17,151 nucleotides of DNA, taken from contig DATFWO010000086.1 in the NCBI GenBank assembly GCA_035259205.1, positions 1 through 17,151 of the forward strand, written 5' to 3'. Shown here in pieces: positions 1 through 6,326 of this stretch. A program made the translations under genes and the position numbers. A model generated the notes under the pieces. That model saw nothing but the letters and a program-made list of their open reading frames with translations, had not been told where the DNA came from and searched no databases. The DNA is from SG8-41 sp035259205 (lineage in GTDB: Bacteria; Pseudomonadota; Gammaproteobacteria; Burkholderiales; SG8-41). Within the stretch, counting starts at the first letter, position 1, and every line of letters starts with the position of its first letter.

Positions 1-61
1 GGGTGACGGTATCGGCTGAAGGCCAGCCGGCAGCCGGTCCAATGGTCACCGATCACCGTAG

Positions 62-472
62 CTACTGCTTGCCTTCGAGCCGCAGCAGGGCATGAACGAT
101 TTCAAGCACCATGCGCTTGTGACGGTCGTTGAGTTGTTCGAACTTCCGTGAAATCCAGCCCTGGTCCAGACGGTATGAGGCCGTTTCCTGGCGCACACCC
201 AGCACCGCACGTTCCTGCCGGTCTGCCTCGCCGAACCGCAGCCAGGGTGCTGACACCTCCAGCCACAGGCCCAATGCACGGATTTTGTCCTGCGCGGGCA
301 GCGCAGTACCCGAGAGCCATTTTCGCACTGCCTGTGTCGAAACCGGGTCACCGTGGTAGCGCAGGTTGAATTCACGCGCGATCTGGGTCGGTTTGCCGAT
401 ATCGACCCGCGCTTTGCGCATGGCTTCCTTCAAGCGTCTGCTGAAGGCCTGTTTTTCATCCGCGAGAGTCAT
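62..472 (-). CDS. Small HTH (XRE/Cro-CI-like) transcriptional regulator
   Basis: A protein of 136 residues beginning MTLADEKQAF. Residues about 27-60 (TQIAREF, then STQAVRKWLSG) match the helix-turn-helix core of XRE-type DNA-binding proteins, where the second helix reads the operator. The C-terminal half is helical and charged, probably for dimerisation, with no ligand or peptidase domain visible. The frame stays open upstream to 763, but that extension is not protein-like and runs through the divergent intergenic region. The ATG at 472 gives a normal regulator length, although its ribosome binding site is weak. The gene diverges from the GGDEF gene at 599, and an inverted repeat lies between them, so autoregulation or control of the neighbour is plausible. 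The target genes are unknown. Confidence 0.8.
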   Translation of the reverse strand: MTLADEKQAFSRRLKEAMRKARVDIGKPTQIAREFNLRYHGDPVSTQAVRKWLSGTALPAQDKIRALGLWLEVSAPWLRFGEADRQERAVLGVRQETASYRLDQGWISRKFEQLNDRHKRMVLEIVHALLRLEGKQ

Positions 473-518
473 GCCTAGAAACACTACCACCAAGCATGAC
501 GGCGATAGGTTACGACCG

Positions 519-546
519 GTTGCTATTGATGATAACCGATAGTAAC
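519..546. promoter_or_regulatory. Candidate operator (inverted repeat) between HTH and GGDEF genes
   Basis: GTTGCTAT at 519-526 and ATAGTAAC at 539-546 form an inverted repeat with one mismatch in eight positions and a 12-base centre. The site is AT-rich in a GC-rich background and lies in the 126-base gap between two divergent genes, one of which encodes a HTH protein. This is the usual arrangement for an autoregulated Cro/CI-like repressor. The binding itself is inferred. No convincing -35/-10 pair was found in the gap for either gene. Confidence 0.35.
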
Positions 547-598
547 ATAGGCGGTTGTTTTCGAGCCGCAGTACTCCTCTCCGGATCATGCAATCGAC

Positions 599-1159
599 AT
601 GAATGGGCGCGAAGAGACTTTCTCCAAAATCATGGAACAGACCCTGCCGGCCGCACACCACGACCGGGCGGCGACTGCAGGCGCGCGCAATGCTCACGCG
701 CTGCTTTGCATGAGCGTGGATCACTTTGGCGGGATCGCCGCTGCGGCGGGGCACGACCAGCACGATGAGCTGCTGCGCGAGGTCGGGGCGCGACTTACTC
801 GTGCATTACGGACGAGCGATGCCGTTGTGCATTGGGGTGCGGACGAATTCGTCGTGCTCCTGCGAAACGCGGGGGATCGCCGCAGCGTCGCCCGCGTCAC
901 GCGCAAGCTGATCTCCGCCTGCAACGGCCCGTACGTGCTGGGCGAGGTCACCCGGTACGTCACGTTGCGCATCGGCTACAGCCTTTTCCCATCCGACGCC
1001 CGCGACATGGTGTCGCTGCTGCGCCGAGCGAGACAGGCCATCAAGGTTTTGAAGAGTTTCCGGAAAAACCGGCCGGCGCCGACAGGAGACGCGGCGATAA
1101 AGAGCTCACCTGAGGCGGAAGGTCACTGTCCTGAGCCGGCCGACGCGCGGATCAAATGA
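599..1159 (+). CDS. GGDEF-domain protein with degenerate signature (GADEF)
   Basis: A protein of 186 residues that is essentially a lone GGDEF domain (about residues 33-150) with short tails. Active diguanylate cyclases make c-di-GMP from two GTP. Here the signature reads GADEF (residues 80-84), so the second glycine is alanine. The metal-binding aspartate of the first strand (residue 41) is present, and an inhibitory-site motif RTSD (residues 71-74) sits the canonical five residues before the signature. There is no signal peptide, membrane segment, PAS or receiver domain, so any sensing must come from a partner. The start at 599 has only a weak ribosome binding site; ATG at 632 is an alternative. 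The protein may be a c-di-GMP binding effector or a weak cyclase. It ends 13 bases from the convergent permease gene. Confidence 0.8.
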   Translation: MNGREETFSKIMEQTLPAAHHDRAATAGARNAHALLCMSVDHFGGIAAAAGHDQHDELLREVGARLTRALRTSDAVVHWGADEFVVLLRNAGDRRSVARVTRKLISACNGPYVLGEVTRYVTLRIGYSLFPSDARDMVSLLRRARQAIKVLKSFRKNRPAPTGDAAIKSSPEAEGHCPEPADARIK

Positions 1160-1172
1160 AATCCGGTATGGA

Positions 1173-1937
1173 TCAGCCCGCCGCGGGGCGACGCGCTCCA
1201 TAGATGAAAACCGGAAGGGCGAGCAGTGCCAGGGAACACACGATGACCGCACCCGACGGCAGGTCGAGCACGGCAGAGACGACCAGTCCGAGCGCATACC
1301 CCGCCGCGCCCAAGGTATAGCAGACCGCCAGCCGCCCCCGTTGGAATCGATAGGTTGCCAGCGCCGGCACGATCAGCGTCGTGAAAACGAGATACAGGCC
1401 CACGAGCTGCACCGAAATCGTCACCGCGACGGCGAATATCAGGTAGAAGCCGATGCGGCCGACCCGCTCTCCCCAGCCGAGCCACAAAGCCAAGATCACG
1501 GCATAGATCAGGGCAACGGGCAACAGACGCGTCCAGTTGACCCAGAGTATCTGCCCGACGAGCAGTTCCTTGAGATGCTCCCCGCCGTGCGGGTTGGCCG
1601 CAAGCAGCAATAGCGCGCCACTCGCCGCCAGGATGAATGTGGTGCCGATGACCGCTTCCTGCACCTCGGGCCAGCGGCGTTCCGTCCACGTGAGCAGGAG
1701 CGCGCCTCCGAATGCGGCCGTGAGCGCGGCCGCCTGTACCGCCCAGCCCTGAGGCTCGAGTCCCAGGCTGTCCGCGAAAATCACGCCCAATCCCGCGACC
1801 TGGGCGATCGCCAGGTCGATGAACACGATGCCGCGGCCGAGCACCTGAATGCCGAGCGGCGCGTGTGTTGCCGTAACCAGCAGACCGGCGGCCAATGCCG
1901 GCCCGAGTATGCTCAAGTCGATCGCCGCGGTATTCAT
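1173..1937 (-). CDS. Metal ABC transporter permease (ZnuB/ABC-3 family)
   Basis: A hydrophobic protein of 254 residues with seven or eight predicted membrane helices, matching the ABC-3 family of zinc/manganese/iron permeases. Family-typical stretches include GIQVLGRGIVFIDLAIAQ (about 29-46) and VGLYLVFTTLIVPALA in the second half. It would form the inner-membrane channel for a divalent metal, most likely Zn2+, delivered by the binding protein encoded just upstream. Its ATG overlaps the stop codon of the upstream gene (ATGA), which indicates translational coupling. The expected ATPase subunit (ZnuC-like) is not encoded next to it: the next gene is the convergent GGDEF gene. The ATPase must come from elsewhere in the genome. 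Metal specificity is inferred only. Confidence 0.9.
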   Translation of the reverse strand: MNTAAIDLSILGPALAAGLLVTATHAPLGIQVLGRGIVFIDLAIAQVAGLGVIFADSLGLEPQGWAVQAAALTAAFGGALLLTWTERRWPEVQEAVIGTTFILAASGALLLLAANPHGGEHLKELLVGQILWVNWTRLLPVALIYAVILALWLGWGERVGRIGFYLIFAVAVTISVQLVGLYLVFTTLIVPALATYRFQRGRLAVCYTLGAAGYALGLVVSAVLDLPSGAVIVCSLALLALPVFIYGARRPAAG

Positions 1938-2839
1938 TTGGCCGCTGCCAGCAGACGCGCAAGCGTATCGTCGTAGAGGCTGAATAGGTCCTGAGCTTTC
2001 TCATTTCCGCCGACGGTAAATGGCAGAACGACCGCGGGAATCTTCGCTCGCTCCGACAGCCATTCCGCCGCGCGCGGATCGTTATACGCGGAACGCACGA
2101 TCGCTTTCGCCGGATCGCGCGCGAGGTTCCCGAGCAGCTCGCTCAGGTGGGAGGAGCTCGGCGGCAGGCCCGGCTTGGGTTCGAGCGCGCCAACTTCGCG
2201 CATTCCGAGCCAGTTGCTGAGGTAGGACATGTTTTTGTGATAGACCACGATCGGCATCCCTTTGAGCGGTGCACCCGTTTTCTCCCAGCGCGCCGTCGCC
2301 TGCTGCCAGCGCTCAAGAAAGGCCTTGGCTCGCGCCCGATATTCCGCCCCCTCGCCCGGGTCGAGCTGCGCCATGCGCTCGGCGAGCGCTGCCGCAACCC
2401 TCGAGATGTTGCGTGGGTCGAGATGGATGTGCGGGTTGCCGGCCGGATGGATATCCCCCAAGGCGCGGTCGAGCCGCTGCGGCACTTCCAGCATCATCAC
2501 CTGGCGCGCCGCCTCGAACAGACCCGGCTGCCCGGCCTGGATCTTGGGGTTACCCGACTGCGTCTGTACGAGCGGCAGCCAGCCGATCTCCAGCTCCGCT
2601 CCGGTACACACGACGAGATCGGCGGAACGCGCCCGCGCAATCAGGCTCGGCCGGGCCTCGATGCGATGCGGGTCCTGCAACCCCGTCGTTGCGACGTAGA
2701 TCGTCCCTTTGTCTCCCGCCAGCTCCTTGGCGAGCGCACCCCACTCCGGCTCGCACGCGAAAATATTCAGCGCCGCCAGCGCAGGCTGGGCCGCCGCCAA
2801 CGCGGCGAAACCGATGAGTAGTCTCAGAATGCGGATCAT
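1934..2839 (-). CDS. Metal ABC transporter periplasmic binding protein (ZnuA/TroA-like)
   Basis: A protein of 301 residues with a clear signal peptide (about residues 1-22, ending QPALA). It captures a divalent metal in the periplasm and hands it to the permease whose start overlaps this gene's stop. Conserved metal-binding histidines are seen in DPHRIEARPS (H58), NPHIHLDP (H137, with an extra H139 where many members have W) and VYHKNMSYL (H201). The usual late LDPLG segment with the fourth acidic ligand is replaced by LPFTVGG. The His-rich loop typical of ZnuA proteins is absent. The start at 2839 is chosen because GGAG lies six bases before it; the in-frame ATG at 2851 has no ribosome binding site. 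The gap to the upstream porin gene is 27 bases. Zinc is the likely substrate; manganese is not excluded. Confidence 0.88.
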   Translation of the reverse strand: MIRILRLLIGFAALAAAQPALAALNIFACEPEWGALAKELAGDKGTIYVATTGLQDPHRIEARPSLIARARSADLVVCTGAELEIGWLPLVQTQSGNPKIQAGQPGLFEAARQVMMLEVPQRLDRALGDIHPAGNPHIHLDPRNISRVAAALAERMAQLDPGEGAEYRARAKAFLERWQQATARWEKTGAPLKGMPIVVYHKNMSYLSNWLGMREVGALEPKPGLPPSSSHLSELLGNLARDPAKAIVRSAYNDPRAAEWLSERAKIPAVVLPFTVGGNEKAQDLFSLYDDTLARLLAAAK

Positions 2840-2866
2840 GTTCGTCTCCATGGACTATTGACGGGC

Positions 2867-4279
2867 TCAGAACTTATGCGCGCCGTGCGGCCCCAGGCTG
2901 TAGATGTACTGGAGGAGAATCTGGTTGTCCGTCACGCCTACACGTGACTTGTCCTGCGCGAGCTGCAGCCGCAGGCGGCTGAATTCGGTCAGGCTCCAGT
3001 CGAACATCAAGGTGTGGCGCGAGGGATTGTGATCGGTCATCAGCAACGGAAAATCCGCCGCCGTCGGTCCCAGTCCGTTCAGGACGATGCCATTGTTGAC
3101 CGTGCCGAAATTCAGCCGGTCATAGCGGTAACCGACCCGCCACCGTGGCATGAACTGGTACACGCCCTGCAGATACCAGCCCGACTGCCGGCTCGAGTAG
3201 AAGTCGGTGAAGGCCGTGCCGAATTGCGGAACGGCCTGCACCGCATCGTTAAAGGTAAGCGAACCGCTTTCCTTGCGGCGGAAGTACTCGCCCTGGAGCT
3301 TGAAGTTCGTGTACGTGGCATTGCCGTTGGGCGCCCACTTCACCACAAAGTCGGCGATCCACAGTTTGCTGTCGCCGGTGAAGGACTGGATGACCGGTCC
3401 CCCGAGCGAATCGACGTCCTGGAACGCCCGGTTTTCCGCTTTGGTTTGGTAATAGGAGAGGCCCGCCCGCCACGCCGTGGACGTACCGATATCGCCGCCG
3501 ACGTGCCCGAACAGGCTCCATGCGCCGGTGCCGTTCTTGCTGCGGTCGGTTCCAGGGAAGTTCAACCCGCGGCCCAGCTCGCCGCCGACCTCGATGAGCA
3601 GGTCGGTTGGCGCGACCCACTTGAGCTGCACTCCGTCATCGGCCAGGCGGCCGCCCAGGAAGGCCTTGTACGCCAACGGCGCATCCTGGAAGTCCCAGGC
3701 ATGTTGATGAATCTCGTTCAGATAACCGATCCCGGACAGGAAGCGGCCGCCCTTCAGCGTGAATCCCTTGCCCAGAGCGAGTGTCTGGAAGAAGGCCTCC
3801 TCGACTTCGAGGTCGTTTTCGGGCGTGAAAGACGCAACCAGTTGACCGCGGAAATACGGGTCGACGTTGGCCGTCAAGAACAGCTCGGACTCACCGAGGC
3901 TGAAGCCGCGCTTGGGTGGTCCAACTTCCCCGCCGGTCGGCGCAAATCCGGTGATCTGGAACGTATTGGGATCCTGCGATGTGCGCGCGGCGGTGCCTTG
4001 CAGTATGACCGACAGCGCAGGGTTGAATGCATTGTCGGCCGCCGGCCGCGACGTGGCCTGTGTTGCGGCGGTTTCAGCCCTGGCGGCGCTCTGCTCCGCT
4101 TGGCCGGCTTTGGATTCTGCCTCGGCCAGCCGTTTCTCCAGCGCTTCGATGCGCTTCTCGTAGCCTTCTTTCATCTGCTTGATTTCCTCGCGGATCTTCG
4201 CGAGCTCGCTCTCCTGCCCGTGCGCGGGTCCGGCGCATGCCAGCGCAACCGCCGCAGCAATCACATTTCGATTGAACAC
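2867..4279 (-). CDS. Outer-membrane beta-barrel porin with N-terminal coiled coil, in metal-uptake operon
   Basis: A protein of 470 residues with a signal peptide (about 1-22, ending PAHGQ), then a charged heptad-like coiled coil (about 23-75), then a long stretch of alternating polar and aromatic residues ending in F. This is the architecture of OprP/DcaP-like trimeric porins, where the coiled coil projects into the periplasm. No TonB box or plug domain is seen. His residues occur in NEIHQHAWDF and at the C-terminus (PHGAHKF). The start is GTG at 4279, supported by GAGGAG seven bases before it; the frame extends upstream to an ATG at 4315, but that would disrupt the signal peptide. Lying 27 bases before the metal-binding protein gene, it probably lets the metal or a metal complex cross the outer membrane. 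The function is inferred from context. Confidence 0.78.
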   Translation of the reverse strand: MFNRNVIAAAVALACAGPAHGQESELAKIREEIKQMKEGYEKRIEALEKRLAEAESKAGQAEQSAARAETAATQATSRPAADNAFNPALSVILQGTAARTSQDPNTFQITGFAPTGGEVGPPKRGFSLGESELFLTANVDPYFRGQLVASFTPENDLEVEEAFFQTLALGKGFTLKGGRFLSGIGYLNEIHQHAWDFQDAPLAYKAFLGGRLADDGVQLKWVAPTDLLIEVGGELGRGLNFPGTDRSKNGTGAWSLFGHVGGDIGTSTAWRAGLSYYQTKAENRAFQDVDSLGGPVIQSFTGDSKLWIADFVVKWAPNGNATYTNFKLQGEYFRRKESGSLTFNDAVQAVPQFGTAFTDFYSSRQSGWYLQGVYQFMPRWRVGYRYDRLNFGTVNNGIVLNGLGPTAADFPLLMTDHNPSRHTLMFDWSLTEFSRLRLQLAQDKSRVGVTDNQILLQYIYSLGPHGAHKF

Positions 4280-4313
4280 GTGACTTCTCCTCGGTACGCA
4301 TGTAAAACACCGC

Positions 4314-4330
4314 ATCCGGCAGCGCCGGAT
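4314..4330. repeat. Perfect 7-bp hairpin between small exported protein gene and porin gene
   Basis: ATCCGGC (4314-4320) and GCCGGAT (4324-4330) form a perfect inverted repeat with a three-base loop. It lies in the 65-base gap upstream of the porin start, within the presumed operon transcript. There is no T-tract on either strand, so it is not a classical terminator. It may act as an mRNA processing or stability element that separates expression of the small first gene from the porin. Confidence 0.4.
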
Positions 4331-4344
4331 ACGACCGCGTCAGA

Positions 4345-4662
4345 TCAGAGAAGAATTGGAGGACCGCGAGAAGGAGGAGTGAGAGACTCTAGGGTGCGAT
4401 ACGGAACGGGTTGATGCGAGGTGTGCTCGTTAACGCAGTTCCGTACGGAATGGATCGCGGAAGCGGCACTCACGCCGCCCAGCACCTGGGCGAATGCACC
4501 GTGCAAACCGCACAAACCGCTTTGAAAGGAGGATTTCCCCTTGCTGTCGTGCTGCGCCGGAGGCTTCCCGTGTTGTGCATGCGAAGCAAGGTGCGCGAGG
4601 GCGACCTGCTGCGAGAAAACCAGCAGAAAGATGCAGGCCAGGTGCAGGCAAATGCGTCGCAT
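4345..4662 (-). CDS. Small exported His-rich protein (DUF2946-like), first gene of metal operon
   Basis: A protein of 105 residues with a hydrophobic N-terminal signal sequence (about residues 3-23, ending ALA). Next comes a His-rich stretch (HLASHAQHGKPPAQH), then a CGLHGAFAQ segment that resembles the CxxC-like core of DUF2946 proteins, and a C-terminal SRGPPILL, which is also typical of that group. Members often lie near metal or TonB transport genes. A periplasmic metal-binding or chaperone role fits both the histidines and the three downstream transport genes on the same strand, but no biochemical role is established. The ATG at 4662 has a weak GGCGG ribosome binding site. The family assignment is from memory of its shape, so it is moderate. 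Confidence 0.65.
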   Translation of the reverse strand: MRRICLHLACIFLLVFSQQVALAHLASHAQHGKPPAQHDSKGKSSFQSGLCGLHGAFAQVLGGVSAASAIHSVRNCVNEHTSHQPVPYRTLESLTPPSRGPPILL

Positions 4663-4700
4663 GCCGCCAGGATAGCCGCGATTCTTGTGGCCGGAAGAGG

Positions 4701-4729
4701 AATGTAATCCAGTTGCCGGGACGCCGCAA
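4701..4729 (-). promoter_or_regulatory. Candidate sigma70 promoter for the metal-uptake operon
   Basis: On the minus strand a TTGCGG -35 (4724-4729) and a TACATT -10 (4701-4706) are separated by exactly 17 bases and lie about 40 bases before the first gene's ATG. The match to consensus is only fair. A zinc repressor (Zur) site would be expected here, but no clear palindrome of the known type was found. Confidence 0.35.
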
Positions 4730-4749
4730 CTCGAGCCGCTGCCGGCGGT

Positions 4750-4758
4750 TGCTATACT
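4750..4758 (+). promoter_or_regulatory. Extended -10 promoter for yidD
   Basis: TGCTATACT is an extended -10 element (TG, one base, then TATACT). It lies 19 bases before the yidD start, implying a very short 5' untranslated leader. No good -35 is present, which fits the extended -10 class. Confidence 0.5.
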
Positions 4759-4777
4759 GCGCCGCAGGATATCGGCA

Positions 4778-4996
4778 ATGAAGACTGTGCTGCTCGCGCT
4801 GATCCGCGGCTATCGGTTGTTGCTCTCGCCCTTCTTCGGGCAGCAGTGCCGGTTCTATCCGACCTGCTCAAGCTACGCGCAGGAAGCGATAGAGGTGCAT
4901 GGTTCGCTCAAGGGCTCTTGGCTCGCGGTACGCCGCGTTCTGCGTTGCGGGCCCTGGCACCCGGGAGGCACAGATCCTGTGCCTCCCAAGGGATGA
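4778..4996 (+). CDS. yidD: Membrane protein insertion efficiency factor YidD
   Basis: A protein of 72 residues, full length for the family. It starts with an amphipathic or hydrophobic helix (MKTVLLALIRGYRLLLSP), followed by the family signature CRFYPTCSSYAQEAIEVHG, then RCGPWHPGGTDPVP. YidD is a small peripheral inner-membrane protein that helps YidC-dependent insertion. The ATG at 4778 is supported by AGGAT seven bases upstream and by family length; the frame is open to 4685 but that part overlaps the promoter. In most proteobacteria the gene lies between rnpA and yidC. Here it stands alone, diverging from the metal operon. A perfect inverted repeat lies inside its last codons. Confidence 0.93.
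   Translation: MKTVLLALIRGYRLLLSPFFGQQCRFYPTCSSYAQEAIEVHGSLKGSWLAVRRVLRCGPWHPGGTDPVPPKG
4963..4987. repeat. Perfect 11-bp inverted repeat inside the 3' end of yidD
   Basis: GGGAGGCACAG (4963-4973) and CTGTGCCTCCC (4977-4987) pair perfectly around the three-base loop ATC. The hairpin covers the codons for the C-terminal GGTDPVPPK and ends seven bases before the stop codon. There is no T-tract after it on either strand. It may protect the 3' end of the yidD mRNA, or stop read-through from the convergent rRNA methyltransferase gene with help from a factor. Confidence 0.6.
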
Positions 4997-5032
4997 GGAT
5001 GGAGGATGAGCGATGTAGAGGGCTCCCGATGT

Positions 5033-5061
5033 CCGTCACTTCGTCATCCGTCACTCGTCAT
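5033..5061. repeat. Short tandem repeat in gap between yidD and rRNA methyltransferase
   Basis: CCGTCACTTCGTCAT (5033-5047) is followed directly by CCGTCACTCGTCAT (5048-5061), a tandem duplication with a single base lost. It lies in the 70-base gap between two convergent genes and is noncoding on both strands. Confidence 0.6.
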
Positions 5062-5066
5062 GCTGT

Positions 5067-6245
5067 TCACCCGGCGACGCGGCAGACGAGGCCCTTGAGG
5101 TAGTCCCCTTCCGGAAAGTTGAGCGCAACCGGGTGATCGGGGCCTGGACCCAGTCTTTCAATAATCTGCGCCTGAACACCGGCATCAAGCGCAGATCCGG
5201 CCACGATTTTCTGAAACAGATCAGCGGAGACTCCGCCTGAACAGGAAAAGGTCACCAGCAGTCCACCGGCCCGCAGCAGCTTGAATGCCACCAGGTTGAT
5301 GTCCTTGTAGGCGCGCGCTGCCTTTGCCGCATGGGCGGCAGTCGGCGCGAACTTGGGCGGATCGAGCACGATGAGGTCGAAGCTGCGTGCCCCGTCTCGC
5401 AGTTTCCGCAGGAACTGAAATACATCGCCCTCGATCCACTCCCCCCCTTGGAGACCGTTCAGGCTTGCGTTGGCCCGGGCGAGGCGCAGCGCATCCGCCG
5501 AACTGTCGATAGCGAGCACCGAACGGGCGCCCCCTTTGAAAGCGTTGAGAGCGAATCCACCCGTGTAGCAAAATCCATCCAGCACGTCACGGCCGGCCGC
5601 CAGTTCCCGCACGCGCCGGCGGTTCTCGCGCTGGTCGAGATAGAAGCCGGTCTTGTGGCCGTGCTCCAGGCTCAACTGGAACATTAGCTGATGCTCCGTA
5701 ATGGTGACTTGCGACGGCTCACGAGCGCCTCGCAGGGGACCGGATACCGCCGGCAAGCCTTCCAGCGCGCGCACTTCCGCGTCGGAGCGCTCCCATACGC
5801 GGGTAGCCCCGGTCGCCTCGACGAGCGCATCGGCAATTTCCTGGCGCCAGCGTTCCGCGCCGGCACTGAGCAGTTGAACGACCACGACCTCGTCGTAGCG
5901 ATCGGCGATGACGCCGGGCAGGCCGTCGGACTCGCCGTGGATCAGCCGCAACGCATTCGTATCGGGCTCGAGAAGCCCCCGGCGGTGGGCAACCGCGGAC
6001 GCAACGCGCGCTCTGAAGAACGCGCCGTCTATCGCGCATTCCTGCCACTCCCACACGCGTGCGACGATCTGCGAATGCGGGCTGTAGGCAGCAATCGCAA
6101 GAAAGGCTCCGGCGGCGGAGTGAATCTCCACCGCTTCACCCGGCCCGGGCTTGCCCTGGACCCTCGCCACGGCGCCGGAATACACCCATGGATGACGGCG
6201 CTTGAGCGACTTCTCCCGCCCGGCTTTGAGGATCAGCTTGTGCAA
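5067..6245 (-). CDS. rlmI: Class I SAM-dependent 23S rRNA (cytosine-5-)-methyltransferase, RlmI-like
   Basis: A protein of 392 residues, the usual length of RlmI, which methylates C1962 of 23S rRNA. The N-terminus (LILKAGREKSLKRRHPWVYSGAV) is the PUA-type RNA-binding domain. The catalytic domain shows the SAM-binding motif DVLDGFCYTGGFALNAF, an acidic strand end (VLAIDSS), DLIVLDPPKFA and FSCSGGV with the likely catalytic cysteine. The start is taken as TTG at 6245, because the family begins right at this LILKxGREKSL segment. The frame stays open to an ATG at 6311, but the extra 22 residues come from a repeat-rich gap. No start has a good ribosome binding site. The gene follows xerC on the same strand. 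Confidence 0.88.
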   Translation of the reverse strand: MHKLILKAGREKSLKRRHPWVYSGAVARVQGKPGPGEAVEIHSAAGAFLAIAAYSPHSQIVARVWEWQECAIDGAFFRARVASAVAHRRGLLEPDTNALRLIHGESDGLPGVIADRYDEVVVVQLLSAGAERWRQEIADALVEATGATRVWERSDAEVRALEGLPAVSGPLRGAREPSQVTITEHQLMFQLSLEHGHKTGFYLDQRENRRRVRELAAGRDVLDGFCYTGGFALNAFKGGARSVLAIDSSADALRLARANASLNGLQGGEWIEGDVFQFLRKLRDGARSFDLIVLDPPKFAPTAAHAAKAARAYKDINLVAFKLLRAGGLLVTFSCSGGVSADLFQKIVAGSALDAGVQAQIIERLGPGPDHPVALNFPEGDYLKGLVCRVAG

Positions 6246-6269
6246 AACCGTAGGTGGTGAGTAGAAACG

Positions 6270-6326
6270 AGTCGTGAATGGTAACCGCGTTCGGCAACTC
6301 ACTCGGTCCACTCACCACTCACGACT
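6270..6326. repeat. Inverted repeat at xerC/rlmI junction
   Basis: AGTCGTGAATGGT (6270-6282) and ACCACTCACGACT (6314-6326) are inverted copies with one mismatch in 13 positions and a 31-base spacer. The right arm includes the xerC stop codon. The surrounding sequence is built from related GTGAGT words. It may be a structured intercistronic element. Confidence 0.5.

Noticed and set aside
13..29. CGGCTG/CAGCCG hairpin downstream of the HTH gene as a terminator
   Set aside because: The stem is only six base pairs and there is no T-tract on the minus strand. The first 61 bases otherwise hold nothing I can support.
3014..4414. Long open frame (466 codons) on the plus strand opposite the porin gene
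   Set aside because: It is antisense to a gene with a signal peptide, ribosome binding site and barrel pattern. Its own translation is rich in R, A and E with no domain, as expected from a GC-rich shadow frame.
4663..4777. Zur binding site upstream of the metal operon
   Set aside because: A site was expected, but the only near-palindrome (GGAATGTAATCC) has weak symmetry and does not match the Zur boxes I know.
5033..5061. CRISPR-like array
   Set aside because: The units are only 14-15 bases, directly adjacent without spacers, and just two copies are present.
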